Positions 26,742-36,217 of a stretch of 64,000 nucleotides of DNA are shown piece by piece (within the stretch, counting starts at the first letter, position 1; each line of letters starts with the position of its first letter). The position numbers and the translations under genes are program-made. The stretch lies in assembly GCA_034506255.1 (NCBI GenBank), contig JAPDPX010000007.1, forward strand, positions 124,001 to 188,000. The letters are read 5' to 3'. The notes under the pieces are model-generated. The model ran no database searches. It was not told the origin of the DNA and saw only the letters and a list, made by a program, of their open reading frames with translations. Source of the stretch: a candidate division KSB1 bacterium. Its GTDB lineage: Bacteria > Zhuqueibacterota > Zhuqueibacteria > Zhuqueibacterales > Zhuqueibacteraceae.

Positions 26742-28046
26742 TCAATAGCCAAACTTGTAGGTCTGCCGGAGCGTCACATCCGGGGTGGAAGGATCCATTC
26801 TGCCGAAATCGTTCCAGCGCAGAATTTTCCGCAGAATGCATTTGTCCAAATCTGGCAGGTTCAACGTCGAGGAAATCACACTGGCTTCGGTCACTCTGCC
26901 GGTATAGGCCACGGTGAACCGCACCGACACCTCGCCTTTTAAAGTCGGCGAAGTTTTTAATGCCTGGCGATAGCAGTCTTGAATGGCGGCACTGTGTGAC
27001 ATGACAATTTCGCGCATGCGCGCGGGATCGCGCGAGGCCGTTTCCCGCGGCCGCCGGCGTGCCAGCCCCGTCACTCCCGGGATCACGGCTTCTTCCACCA
27101 AACTTTCGACCGGCTCGACCTTCTGGAATTCGCGCGTTGCCGTCACCTCTTTTTTGGGTGCCGCCGCCAGATTGGTCACGATTTCCTCGGCTTGCACCCC
27201 GGAGGCCGTGTGGCGTTCGCCGCGCACCTCGCGCTGCGCAATCATCACTTTTTCGGCATCAAAGCCACCGTGGCCGAGCAACCCGCCACTGGCGCCACCC
27301 ACTGGTGCGCCGAAGTAGTCCTGGCCCACGCGCGGCACGCGCAGGGTCCTCACCTGCGACAGAACTTGCTCGAGATCCTGGGCTTGCGCCACGCCGTGCT
27401 CCAACACATCCTGCACCGGCTGATAGGATACCAACCGGCCGGTCGGCGCCGCAAGATTACTGGTGCTGGTCAACAAGCCGAGCAACCCCACGCGCCCCAC
27501 TTCTTCCGACAGGGCCTGTCGTGCCCGCTCGCGCACCGCCGATGAGATGCGGCGGTGTATTTCGCTGGCTTCGCGCGTCACCCCGCGGGCTTCGGGTGTG
27601 CCTGCCCCGGGCCGCAAACCCGGATTCAAAGTTGGCGGCTCCGTTCCCATCACCTCTTCGACGATGGCGGGGAGATATTCCGAGGCATACAACAACAACT
27701 CGTTGGGCGTCGTGTTTACGCGGGGCGGCTCCACCTCGAATTCCGAGAGGAAGGTTTCGGCATATTTGGCTTGCAGCCGCGCCACCTCCGCTTCGGTCGT
27801 GCCGGGCGGATGCGTCCACAGCTCATAAATAATGATCAGCGGCTCGATGATCATGACCAGAATGAGAATGGCCATGAAACGCCGGTCCATCGTTTCCCAA
27901 AAACGACGGTTGAACTCCTTGGGAAAGCTGGTGACGACATCGTCATCTTCCGGTGCCGGGCGCGGCAGAGGCGGGGGGCCATCCTCTGGTGGAGTTGGTA
28001 ACGCGGAAGCCTGTTCAAGTTGAGCGCTGTCGTACAAATGATCCAC
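26742..28046 (-). CDS. AgmX/PglI C-terminal (TonB-like) protein
   Basis: A 434-residue inner-membrane protein. The N-terminus is cytoplasmic and proline/acid-rich, followed by one membrane helix (about 57-76) and a long periplasmic part. The last 90 residues are an AgmX/PglI C-terminal domain, a TonB-like fold: IQDCYRQALKTSPTLKGEV, VRFTVAYTGRVTEASVISST and LDKCILRKILRW with its two characteristic cysteines. Such proteins are linked to gliding motility or energy transfer to the outer membrane, often beside ExbB/TolQ and ExbD/TolR, which are not found here. The start is a GTG at 28046 with GGAG 8 bases upstream. A terminator follows. Confidence 0.83.
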   Translation of the reverse strand: MDHLYDSAQLEQASALPTPPEDGPPPLPRPAPEDDDVVTSFPKEFNRRFWETMDRRFMAILILVMIIEPLIIIYELWTHPPGTTEAEVARLQAKYAETFLSEFEVEPPRVNTTPNELLLYASEYLPAIVEEVMGTEPPTLNPGLRPGAGTPEARGVTREASEIHRRISSAVRERARQALSEEVGRVGLLGLLTSTSNLAAPTGRLVSYQPVQDVLEHGVAQAQDLEQVLSQVRTLRVPRVGQDYFGAPVGGASGGLLGHGGFDAEKVMIAQREVRGERHTASGVQAEEIVTNLAAAPKKEVTATREFQKVEPVESLVEEAVIPGVTGLARRRPRETASRDPARMREIVMSHSAAIQDCYRQALKTSPTLKGEVSVRFTVAYTGRVTEASVISSTLNLPDLDKCILRKILRWNDFGRMDPSTPDVTLRQTYKFGY

Positions 28047-28500
28047 GTGCGGAGCTCCAACTTTTGCTGAGCGTCGAAAGAAAAAACAAATGCCAAAACC
28101 GTAATTGCCATTTACGGATTGGTGGTATGCAAGCCCGCCTAAATCATTAATCGGGGCTGTTTAGCCCGCGCAGTATGGCGTAATCACAAATCCCGTATAT
28201 TTTCGTCTTAGCATGAGACAATCGGGATAAAACGCAGCTCATGAATCTGCGCCAGTTACCGGCACTGGCTCCTTCACTGACAAACGCGGGATAATTTAAA
28301 CAAGTATTATGCCAAAACTTACAGTATTGGCAAAACAGCCAAAGGCGGGATCAATCTGGAAAATCTCCTTCCCTGCCATGGATGGACTTGGATGCCGGCT
28401 CTACCAGCCGGGAGAGGGCGATCGTGATCTCCTCTCCCGCATAGTTGCACAATGCCGGCAGGCTTCTTCCGTCAAGCCCTTCGGGGCAGAGCCGCCCTTG
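28047..28500. other. Non-coding gap, 454 bases, AT-rich core
   Basis: Contains an AT-rich core at 28075-28330, well above the local AT level, which should carry the promoter of the AgmX-like gene; TTGTCT, 16 bases, TATACG on the minus strand near 28195-28222 is the best pair and is weak. A plus-strand frame beginning at 28309 continues antisense into the M28 gene and is not supported. Confidence 0.45.
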
Positions 28501-30324
28501 TTACATCCGGCGACTCGCCTCCAGTTTGACGGTAAACGCCATTTTGGCGCCATTGCGCAACACTACGATCTCCACCTCCTGTCCGGGCGCATGCTGGCCC
28601 AACGCATATGTGTAGTCGTAAATGTTTTTGATGTCAATTTCGCCAAATTTGATGATAATGTCACCGGCCTGCAGCCCCGCACGCGCCGCCGGGCCGCCCT
28701 CACGCACACCACTGAGCTTCAGTCCTTCCACTTCGGCGGCGTAGTCGGGCATGGTACCCAGGCTGACGCGAAAAGCCGTCATGGCCCGGCGCTCGGAATC
28801 GGTTTTTGTAAATAGCGGCAGAGAGTCGGAATTGGCGATTTCCGTGACCGTTTTCGCCACCAGTTGCAGCACCTCTGCTTCACCGGGGGCATTGATCTTG
28901 TCAGCATCGTCTGTCACGCGATGATAGTCTTCGTGCAGATCGGTGAAGAAAAACAGCACCGGAATGTTCTTGAGGTAGAACGAGGCATGGTCGCTCGGGC
29001 CCTGGCCGTCCTTCACCCGCTTGAGTTGCAAGTGCGTGCCGGCCTGCAAGCTGTCCAACAGCGGCTGCCAGCGCGGCGAGGTGCCGACCCCCTGCACCAC
29101 CAGCGTGCTGTCGCGCAGGCGGCCGATCATGTCCATGTTGATCATGGCGATGGTCTTGTCCAGCGGCACGAAGGGATGATTGACATAATGCGCGGAACCC
29201 AGCAGCCCCAGCTCCTCCGCCGCGAACGCGATGAACACCAGCGAGCGCCTGGGCTTTTGCGGCAGGGCCGCGAAGTATTGCGCCAGTTCCAGCAAGCCGG
29301 CAGTGCCGGAGGCATTGTCGTCCGCGCCATTGTGAATGCCATTGAGGCTGTCCGGGCTGCGGCTGCCTTCATGGCTGCGGCCGAGATGATCATAATGCGC
29401 GCCCACCACCACCGCCTGTTGCTGCAGCTGGGGATCGCTGCCGCGCAGCATGCCAATGATGTTCGCGGCCACCCGGCGGACCGGCCTGACATCGGTTTGC
29501 AAATGAATGCCGGTGGCCGGCAGCATGAGTGAATGCGGCTGGCGCGTGGCGTTGATGCGCTGTTGCAGCGCATCGAGTGACTGGCCGCTGCCCGCGAGCA
29601 GCCACTCGGCCACGTGCCGCCTGACATAAATCACCGGCAGGCCGGCGTCGGTTGCGGCGCGATCGTAGCGCAGCCGCGGCAGGGCATCGCTGGTGTCGCT
29701 CAGGCTGCCGGTGGTGACCAGCAGCGCGGCGGCGCCCTGTTGGCGCGCCGTCGTGGCCTTGTGGCGCAGCTCCTCGAATTTGGCAAACGGGCTGTGCGGA
29801 TCGTTGAGGCCCGGCGAGAAACGCATGATTAAAACAACCTTGCCGGCAGCCGCCACGCCGGCGTAATCGTCATAACCGTGTTCGCTGGCGCTGATGCCGT
29901 AGCCGGCAAACACGAGGGCGGAATCGAGCGCGAGCGTGTCGGTGGCGGAAAAACCCGCGGGCATGAAATCGACGCCGACTTTCCAGGTGGTGTCCGCCGC
30001 GCCGCGCGTGCCGCGCAGCAGATTGTTCGGCCCCAATTCCAGGTCACCGATGAAATCGAATTTTTGAAAATAGGAGGATTGTCCACCTGCCGGCTCAAGC
30101 TGAAAGCGTTTGAACTCCGCGGCAATATAATTGGCGGCCAAATCGCCACCGGCTGTCCCCGAGAGCCGGCCCTCGAGTTGATCGGAAGCGAGATAGTTGA
30201 CATGATACTGCACGTCAGCCGCTTGCAGGGCAGCGGCACTGTTGCGATTGAGCGGCGGCGATTGCTGGCAGCCAACGGCCATCAGGCCCAACGTCGCAAG
30301 CAGAACAACCCAGGCTTTGGCCAT
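28501..30324 (-). CDS. M28 family zinc aminopeptidase with PDZ domain
   Basis: A 607-residue lipoprotein (LMAVGC, Cys about 19) with an N-terminal M28 scaffold that includes a PA (protease-associated) insert around residues 130-260. The catalytic domain shows AHYDHLG (His310, Asp312), NGADDNASG, AAEELGLLGS (general base and ligand glutamates), INMDMIG and PSDHASF (final His). This is the co-catalytic two-zinc set of M28 aminopeptidases. A C-terminal PDZ domain (LSGVREGGPAARAGLQAGD to the end) may bind substrate or partners. The ATG at 30324 gives a clean lipoprotein signal. Probably degrades peptides at the outer membrane or in the periplasm. Confidence 0.92.
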   Translation of the reverse strand: MAKAWVVLLATLGLMAVGCQQSPPLNRNSAAALQAADVQYHVNYLASDQLEGRLSGTAGGDLAANYIAAEFKRFQLEPAGGQSSYFQKFDFIGDLELGPNNLLRGTRGAADTTWKVGVDFMPAGFSATDTLALDSALVFAGYGISASEHGYDDYAGVAAAGKVVLIMRFSPGLNDPHSPFAKFEELRHKATTARQQGAAALLVTTGSLSDTSDALPRLRYDRAATDAGLPVIYVRRHVAEWLLAGSGQSLDALQQRINATRQPHSLMLPATGIHLQTDVRPVRRVAANIIGMLRGSDPQLQQQAVVVGAHYDHLGRSHEGSRSPDSLNGIHNGADDNASGTAGLLELAQYFAALPQKPRRSLVFIAFAAEELGLLGSAHYVNHPFVPLDKTIAMINMDMIGRLRDSTLVVQGVGTSPRWQPLLDSLQAGTHLQLKRVKDGQGPSDHASFYLKNIPVLFFFTDLHEDYHRVTDDADKINAPGEAEVLQLVAKTVTEIANSDSLPLFTKTDSERRAMTAFRVSLGTMPDYAAEVEGLKLSGVREGGPAARAGLQAGDIIIKFGEIDIKNIYDYTYALGQHAPGQEVEIVVLRNGAKMAFTVKLEASRRM

Positions 30325-31072
30325 AATAGCATCCCTTCGCGTTGATGAGCAAACCATCACAATGACATAATCGCTTGCTTGGTTCGAACAGCAAACGGCC
30401 GGAACAATATCGAATTCCAGCGGGAAAGTCAAGGCGGGCGGAGCGGACGGGAAAGCAGGGGGAGGATGGCACCGGGGTTTTCTGGCCGCAAAAATTGCAA
30501 TCCCTGCAACCGCTCGTGCGTTTTTTGCCGTGCCTGAATTTGACACCCCGATCGATCCCCTCCGCAAGGAACGCCGTTTCGATCGCGACGCCCAACCACC
30601 CGGGGGGCATAAAAAATTTTGCAGGCCAACGCGCGGTCAACTCCGGCGGGAGTGATTTGTTTTTAGTAAAGCCGCATATCGCCTCCCCCAAACTCCGTCA
30701 GGAGTGATCTGGCTGGCCCTCTTCAAAAAACCGCGCCAGATCATGAGAAATTCTGCAGGCCGCTCCCAACGGAGTTTAAAGACACGCCGGCTGCCCATGT
30801 CTACCAACAGTTCACTCCTCACGGGGTTTTGTGAACACGTCATATCTCCCGGGCAGCAGCAAGCCAGGATGAAAAATTCAGGAAGTAGGGCGCGCCGCGT
30901 CGCGGATGATGGCGGTTTTGGCTTCAAACCAGGAAATGCCCGTTTGCAACGTTGGACTTCCAGAGGCAGGAAGGGACGCACAGCCAACGCAAAGTGGTTG
31001 CCGGCCGCGGGGACACTGGACGGCTGCGGCGTTTATGCCTGCCGCGGGCCTGCTCAGGTGCTCCTGCCAAAG
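30325..31072. other. Non-coding gap of 748 bases with family A repeat
   Basis: Includes the upstream region of the M28 gene (30325-30533), the family A repeat (30534-30887) and about 185 bases before the Mpo1-like gene end. Within the repeat, short palindromes of the type ACTCCGTCAGGAGT occur several times. No gene is supported. Confidence 0.6.
30534..30887. repeat. Dispersed repeat family A, copy 2
   Basis: About 354 bases aligned with 23831-24135 in the same orientation. Compared with copy 1 it has about 50 extra bases near 30645-30720 that contain two more ACTCCGNCNGGAGTGA palindromes. Start CTGAATTT and end AAATTCAGGAAGTA are shared. Confidence 0.7.
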
Positions 31073-31444
31073 TCAGCCCTTCCGCTTTTCCCATCCCAGT
31101 TTCTGTCCCTCCTGCTGCAGCCGGCCGGTGAGCATCAAGGTCCACATTTTCCACTCATCCAGAAACGAATAAAGTGGATAAGTAAACGTTGCGGGCCGGT
31201 TTTTCTCCAGCAGAAAGTGGCCGGCCCAGGCCAGGGCATAACCGGTGAGCAGGAGCCAAAAGCGCTGCGTGGCAACGGCAAAGATGATTTGCACCAGCGC
31301 CAGCGAAGTGCCGGTAAAATGCAGCCAGCGATTGGCCGGCGCCGCATGCTCCCCGAGATAAAAAGGCCAGAATTCCGCGAACGTTCTCAAGGTTTTGGCC
31401 GTGGCAGTGTCCTCCCCGCTGTTGCTTGGTGGGAAATGGCGCAA
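31073..31444 (-). CDS. Mpo1-like (DUF962) membrane protein
   Basis: A 123-residue protein of the DUF962/Mpo1 family. Motifs FYLGEHAAPANRWLHFTGT and AGHFLLEKNRPATFTYPLYS are typical, with histidines that in yeast Mpo1 take part in iron-dependent alpha-oxidation of 2-hydroxy fatty acids. Two to three hydrophobic helices (about 45-85). The start appears to be a TTG at 31444, 6 bases after the stop of the hydrolase gene, so translational coupling is likely. The bacterial function is not established. Confidence 0.83.
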   Translation of the reverse strand: MRHFPPSNSGEDTATAKTLRTFAEFWPFYLGEHAAPANRWLHFTGTSLALVQIIFAVATQRFWLLLTGYALAWAGHFLLEKNRPATFTYPLYSFLDEWKMWTLMLTGRLQQEGQKLGWEKRKG

Positions 31445-31450
31445 CCGAAT

Positions 31451-32383
31451 TCACCGCGCCAGTTCATTGAGAAAATGATAAAGTGCATGCAAATGATCGG
31501 TGTGATCCGGTCCGGTGTTGCCGGCAAAACCGAGCACCGCAAAATGATGGCGGCGGGCTTCGCTGATCTGCTGCATGCCCAGCGGCCCCCATTTGAGCAC
31601 GGGGCGGCGCGACATGCCGAGCTTTTGCAGGATGAAATCCGTCGCCTCGGTGGTGCTGACGAACGTGCCGGGAAAGATTTCGGAATGCGTGATCAGGAAG
31701 CGCTGCCGGGCGTTGGGCGCAGCGGTGCCGGCGGCGAAACGCACGAAAGCTTCCAAATCCGCGGCTTGTATTTCACCGCCCTCCGCCAGCACGCGATATT
31801 CCGGCACATAGCCGGCGTGAATGCCGTCGAGCAGCAGAATCGCATCCAGCCGCGCGGCATGCTGTGGCGTGCTGATGATCCGTCGAATCGCACCGTAGCC
31901 GGCACTGAAGCCGCTCAGGATCACGTGTTGCCACGGCACCGGCCGGCCGAGCCTGGCTTGCAGGCTGTCCTGCAGCGCGCGCAATAGTGCGGGAAAAGCA
32001 GCGGAGTCTTCAAAGGCGCGGCCGTAAACGCGCGCGCCGGAGCCAAGATTAATGGTGGTTGCCAGCAGCGGCCGGCGGTGGCGCACGGCCGCGTATTGGG
32101 TGATGAAATCCGCGCCGTGAAAGTGCAGCAGCACGTCCAGCCGGCGCGCTTTTCTGCTTTTTTCCGGGAGAAAAACCTTCACCGGCCTGGGCAACAGTGC
32201 CCCGATCTCGAAGTGCAGACCCGCCTGGGTTTGTTGCAAAATGCGCTCATGCCGCCGCGCCGTTTCGCGCATGGGGGAGGGATTTTGCGGCCACGGCTTC
32301 AAACTGTCCGGCTGCTGGCCGTGCAGCGGCAGTGCCGCGAACAGGCCCGACAACAAGATCAACCGCGATTGTGATCCAGCCAT
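31451..32383 (-). CDS. Secreted alpha/beta-hydrolase-like protein
   Basis: A 310-residue protein with a signal peptide (LSGLFAALPLHGQ). The hydrolase features are LLHFHGAD near residue 90 (oxyanion HG motif), the nucleophile elbow ILSGFSAGYG (GxSxG) and a late His-rich segment PDHTDHLHALYHF, which could supply the catalytic His. LLLDGIHAGY is in the place of the acid loop. Esterase or peptidase activity is inferred from the fold only. Its ATG at 32383 lies inside the end of argH (25-base overlap) with GAGG 7 bases upstream, so it is probably expressed with argH, although it has no clear part in arginine synthesis. Confidence 0.72.
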   Translation of the reverse strand: MAGSQSRLILLSGLFAALPLHGQQPDSLKPWPQNPSPMRETARRHERILQQTQAGLHFEIGALLPRPVKVFLPEKSRKARRLDVLLHFHGADFITQYAAVRHRRPLLATTINLGSGARVYGRAFEDSAAFPALLRALQDSLQARLGRPVPWQHVILSGFSAGYGAIRRIISTPQHAARLDAILLLDGIHAGYVPEYRVLAEGGEIQAADLEAFVRFAAGTAAPNARQRFLITHSEIFPGTFVSTTEATDFILQKLGMSRRPVLKWGPLGMQQISEARRHHFAVLGFAGNTGPDHTDHLHALYHFLNELAR

Positions 32384-33792
32384 GCCCTGGCCTCGCGCAA
32401 TTGTCGTTTCACCTGTGCCAGCGCCGTGCCGCCGGTGGCTGCCCGCCGTTCGACGCTGGCCTCCGCCGTAAAACAATTGAAAATTTCCCCGTCACACGCC
32501 GGATGCAGCTCCTGCCAGAAAGACAACGGCAGGGCCTGCAGGCTGCACCCGGTAACTTCGCAGTGCCGCACCGCCCGCGCCACGAGATGATGTGCCTGGC
32601 GGAATGGCACGCCCTTGCGCACGAGATGATCCGCGATATCGGTTGCGAACAGGCTGCTGTCGATTGCGGCCTGCATCCTCTCCGGCCGGAAGCGGCTGGT
32701 GGCGAGCGCGCCGGCAAAAACCTCCAGGCAGTCCTGCGCCGTTTGCAGCGCGTCGAACACGATCCTCTTGTCCTCCTGCAGGTCGCGATTGTAAGTGACC
32801 GGCGTGCCTTTTTGCAGCGTGAGCATGGCGGTCAGCAGTCCAATCAGGTGCGCCGCCTTGCCGCGCACCAGCTCGAAGGCATCGGGATTCTTCTTGTTGG
32901 GCATCATGCTGGAGCCGGTGGCGAATTTTTCGCCGGGATCGAGAAAGCCGAATTCCTGCGTGCTCCACAGGATGAAGTCATGCGCATAACGGCTCAGCGT
33001 GGTGCCCAGGTCGGCGCAAACAAAAGTGATTTCATTGCAGAAGCTGCGGCTGCCGGTGGCATCGATCGAATTCGCGGCCAGGCGGCGAAAGCCCAGCTCC
33101 GCCGCCAGCAAACGCCGGTCTATGGCAAAAGCGGTGCCGGCCACGGCACCGGCACCGAGCGGCAACTCATCGACACGCTGCAGGAAGTCCTGCAACTGGT
33201 GGTGGTGCCGGCGCAACGCGGGAAAGGCGGAGAGCAAATAATGCGCGAGCCGAACCGGTTGCGCCCGCTGGGTGTGGGTATAGCCCGGCAGGATGATCTG
33301 CTGCGCCGCCTCCGCCTGCTGCACGAGGACCGCCACACAGGTGTGTAGGGCGGCCTGCAGCCCGCGGGTTTTGCGTTTGAGGTAAAGACGAAAATCGGTG
33401 ACGACTTGATCGTTGCGGCTGCGGCCGGTGTGGATTTTCGCGCCCGCCTCGCCCGCCAGCTCGGTCAGGCGGCGTTCAATGGCGACATGGATGTCTTCAT
33501 CCTGCGGCAGGAACGGAAAGCGGCCGGCGCGAAACTCGCGGGCGATGCGCTGCAAGCCCGCTTGAATGCGCTTGTTTTCCGCGACGGAGAGAATGCCGGC
33601 CGCCACCAGGGCTTTGGCCCATGCCTGATTGACCTGCACGTCTTCCCGCCAGAGTTGGCCATCGCTGGCGATTGAGCGGCTGAATTTTTCCATCAAGGCC
33701 GCCGGGCCGGTGCCAAAACGGCCGGCCCAGACTTTCGCCGCGATTTTGCCTGCCTGCTTGTGCTTCAGCTTCTGCCTCGAATTCTTTTTCAT
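32359..33792 (-). CDS. argH: Argininosuccinate lyase
   Basis: Last enzyme of arginine synthesis: splits argininosuccinate into arginine and fumarate. The 477-residue length and fumarase/aspartase-superfamily signature GSSMMPNKKNPDAFELVRGK (with the catalytic Ser) are clear, as are TGRSRNDQV and the TTHxQ-equivalent GYTHTQRAQPV. The first 20 residues are lysine-rich and longer than usual. It follows argG (263 bases apart, same direction) and overlaps the hydrolase gene. Cytoplasmic. Confidence 0.97.
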   Translation of the reverse strand: MKKNSRQKLKHKQAGKIAAKVWAGRFGTGPAALMEKFSRSIASDGQLWREDVQVNQAWAKALVAAGILSVAENKRIQAGLQRIAREFRAGRFPFLPQDEDIHVAIERRLTELAGEAGAKIHTGRSRNDQVVTDFRLYLKRKTRGLQAALHTCVAVLVQQAEAAQQIILPGYTHTQRAQPVRLAHYLLSAFPALRRHHHQLQDFLQRVDELPLGAGAVAGTAFAIDRRLLAAELGFRRLAANSIDATGSRSFCNEITFVCADLGTTLSRYAHDFILWSTQEFGFLDPGEKFATGSSMMPNKKNPDAFELVRGKAAHLIGLLTAMLTLQKGTPVTYNRDLQEDKRIVFDALQTAQDCLEVFAGALATSRFRPERMQAAIDSSLFATDIADHLVRKGVPFRQAHHLVARAVRHCEVTGCSLQALPLSFWQELHPACDGEIFNCFTAEASVERRAATGGTALAQVKRQLREARAWLDHNRG

Positions 33793-34055
33793 GAAGACTG
33801 TTTCTCATCCTCTTCACATCCGTGCCTGCCCGCGGCGTGGCACGGCAGTTTTTGCGGGCATGCGGCGGCGACGCCCATCCTGCCATGCCCGCGGCAGTCA
33901 CCCGTGCAGCGGAAACAGGGAGGCGTCAAGGAGGGATGCCCGGGGCTGCAGGAATTCCCGGCAGAATGGGCAGGAAGCAGCATGCCACTGATGCCCGATG
34001 AAACATGCCGTGTGCTGACCGGCTGCGAGGCCGGCGATCTGCCGGCGCGTGCCGC

Positions 34056-35315
34056 CTAGTCCCGCTTGAACTTGCTGTAATCCGGATGCCGATACTCGCT
34101 CATGCCGGTGCCTTCGATGTCGATCAGGGCCTTGACCTTCAAGGGCAGGCCGAAAAGATTGATGAAGCCTTCCGCATCCTTTTGGTTGTAGACATCATCC
34201 TCGCCGAAGGTGGCGTAATCTTCGCGATAAAGCGAGTACGGTGATTTGCGGCCCTCGATGATGACGTTGCCCTTGTAGAGTTTCAGGCGCACGGTTCCGG
34301 TGACCTTTTCCTGGGTTTTCTGAATGAAAGCATCGAGCGCCTGGCGCACCGGCGTGTACCACTGGCCGTTGTAAATGAGTTCGGCATAGCGCGGCGCCAG
34401 CATTTCCTTCATGCGCAGCAACTGGCTGGTGAGCACCAGGCTTTCCAGCTCACGATGGGCGGCATAGAGAATCGTGCCGCCGGGCGTCTCATAGACACCG
34501 CGCGACTTCATGCCGACCAGGCGGTTTTCCACCATGTCCACACGGCCGATGCCGTTGGCGCCGCCCAGCCGGTTCAACGCGGTTAAGAGAGCCACGGGCG
34601 AGAGGGCTTCACCGTTGAGTGCAACTGGCTCACCTTTCTCGAAGTCCAGGGTGATCACGGTGGGACGGTCGGGCGCTTCTTCCGGGCTGACGGTCAGGCT
34701 GAAGACGGCCGGTGGTGCGGCGTGCCAGGGGTCTTCCAATTCGCCGCCTTCGCTGGAGCGGTGCCAGAGGTTTTGATCGTGGCTGTAGATTTTGCCGAGC
34801 GAGGCGCTGATGGGAATTTTTCTTTCATGAGCATAGCGAATGGCATCTTCGCGCGAGCGAATGTTCCATTCGCGCCAGGGGGCAATCACGCGCAATTTGG
34901 GGTTGAGCGCCTTGTAGGTCAATTCGAAGCGGACCTGGTCGTTGCCCTTGCCGGTGCAACCGTGCGCCACCGCATCCGCCCCCTCCTTCTCGGCAATCAG
35001 GACCTGATGTTTGGCAATCAACGGCCGGGCGAAGGAGGTGCCGAGCAGGTATTTGCCTTCATAAACGGCATTCGCTTTCAAAGTGGGATAGATGAAATCG
35101 CGCACGAACTCTTCCCGCAAGTCTTCAATGTAAATCTTGCTGGCGCCGGTTTTGATGGCTTTCTCCTCGAGTCCTTCCAGTTCGTCGCCCTGGCCGATGT
35201 TGGCGGTGTAGGCGATCACCTCGCAGCCATAGTTTTCTTTGAGCCAGGGGATGATGATCGAGGTGTCCAGACCACCGGAATAGGAGAGCACGACTTTGCG
35301 AACACGATGAGGCAT
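34056..35315 (-). CDS. argG: Argininosuccinate synthase
   Basis: Joins citrulline and aspartate using ATP, the step before ArgH. The P-loop-like pyrophosphatase motif VLSYSGGLDTSI is near the N-terminus, and AHGCTGKGNDQVRFE is the second signature. Length 419 residues is normal. Two start codons are possible, 35324 and 35315; the second leaves 9 bases after AAAGGA and is preferred. The 263-base gap to argH is without a gene. No arginine-repressor box is apparent. Confidence 0.97.
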   Translation of the reverse strand: MPHRVRKVVLSYSGGLDTSIIIPWLKENYGCEVIAYTANIGQGDELEGLEEKAIKTGASKIYIEDLREEFVRDFIYPTLKANAVYEGKYLLGTSFARPLIAKHQVLIAEKEGADAVAHGCTGKGNDQVRFELTYKALNPKLRVIAPWREWNIRSREDAIRYAHERKIPISASLGKIYSHDQNLWHRSSEGGELEDPWHAAPPAVFSLTVSPEEAPDRPTVITLDFEKGEPVALNGEALSPVALLTALNRLGGANGIGRVDMVENRLVGMKSRGVYETPGGTILYAAHRELESLVLTSQLLRMKEMLAPRYAELIYNGQWYTPVRQALDAFIQKTQEKVTGTVRLKLYKGNVIIEGRKSPYSLYREDYATFGEDDVYNQKDAEGFINLFGLPLKVKALIDIEGTGMSEYRHPDYSKFKRD

Positions 35316-35418
35316 TGCAGGCATTCCTTTCTGTGTGCATTGCGGTGAAATGAAAAGAAAGATGGAGTCATTCAGAGCGGGTGCTGCGGCTGGACCGGGT
35401 GAAGATGCCGGTAACGGT

Positions 35419-35912
35419 TCATCTTCTGTGCCATTGCAGCACGACAACTTCCTGGCGAAGCGGTGTGCGGGTGGCGGTGGCAAGGCGGGTTCGGAACAAG
35501 TCGAGAGCGACAACTTCGTAACCCAGGGACCGGGCAATATCCGCCAGCAATCGACCGGTGCGGATCATGACCGGCAAGTACGAGGCCTGAAAGCCAACGA
35601 CACAAGCCAGGCGCGCACCCGGCTTGCGCACAGGGCGCAATTCCGCGAAATGGCGCGCCATGCCACCGAACTGGAGTTTCGTCACTTTGGCATGAAGCCG
35701 CTCAAAACCCGAAGTCTTGTCCATGGCAAGGCGTCGCGGTTCGATCCTCTCCGTCAGGCGCTGGCTTTCCGGCTTGTCAGCCACCCGCGAGCGTCCTCGT
35801 CGCTCTTGTCAACCGTGCGGGTATTCGAGCGTATCAGTCGGCGCTTCAGAGCCTGCCATTCATCGCGGCTGGTGAGAAAGCCGGGCGGGAGCGATCTCCA
35901 CGCGACGCTCGC
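35419..35912 (-). pseudogene. Decayed DNA methylase, C-terminal remnant with frameshift
   Basis: The frame from about 35784 to 35419 reads TSGFERLHAKV, FGGMARHFAELRP, GARLACVVGFQASYLPVMI and FRTRLATATR, the C-terminal half of a family of SPPY-type DNA methylases. Upstream, in another frame (about 35912-35786), GFLTSRDEWQALKRRL and IRSNTRTVDKSDEDAR continue the same family, so one base-count change at about 35785 breaks the gene. The N-terminal part with the SAM-binding and SPPY motifs is missing: the next gene begins at once. It is a 5'-truncated, frameshifted relic lying between argG and the small Cys-rich gene. Family recognition is from memory of the conserved blocks. Confidence 0.7.
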
Positions 35913-35956
35913 CCCATGCCGGAGGAGACAGTCTGGCCGGAGAACACACTTTCAAC

Positions 35957-36190
35957 TCAGACCGTCACCGGCAGCAGCGGCTCGAAGCAGGGACGGTGTG
36001 GCCGGCAGGCGTCGGCATGAACGGGACAATCATCGGGGCCGAAGACATCCAGCGTTTTCAGGCAGAAGCACGGCGTGTAATCATTGGGATGGTAGGGTGC
36101 GTTCGTGCTTGGCCACCCCGGAATGTAATTGGCGCGGGTGCGGAGATTGCCGCAGATTGGCGCCGGCGGCAGATTGCTGTTGGAAGACAT
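35957..36190 (-). CDS. Small Cys/His-rich protein, unknown
   Basis: A 77-residue protein I do not recognise. It has seven cysteines and several histidines clustered in the last 40 residues (PCFCLK, DDCPVHADACRPHRPCF), a spacing that could bind zinc or iron-sulphur. Residues 1-35 are Asn/Pro-rich. A GGAG site 6 bases before the ATG, and a position just downstream of glnN in the same direction, support it as a real gene. It does not overlap any other gene. A metal-binding or redox role is only a guess. Confidence 0.55.
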   Translation of the reverse strand: MSSNSNLPPAPICGNLRTRANYIPGWPSTNAPYHPNDYTPCFCLKTLDVFGPDDCPVHADACRPHRPCFEPLLPVTV

Positions 36191-36217
36191 GTGTCGCTCC
36201 GTGACTCGGGATGAAAA

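Noticed and set aside
28309..28815. Plus-strand frame of 168 codons in an AT-rich region
   Set aside because: Two thirds overlap the PDZ end of the M28 gene in antisense; no ribosome binding site or domain.
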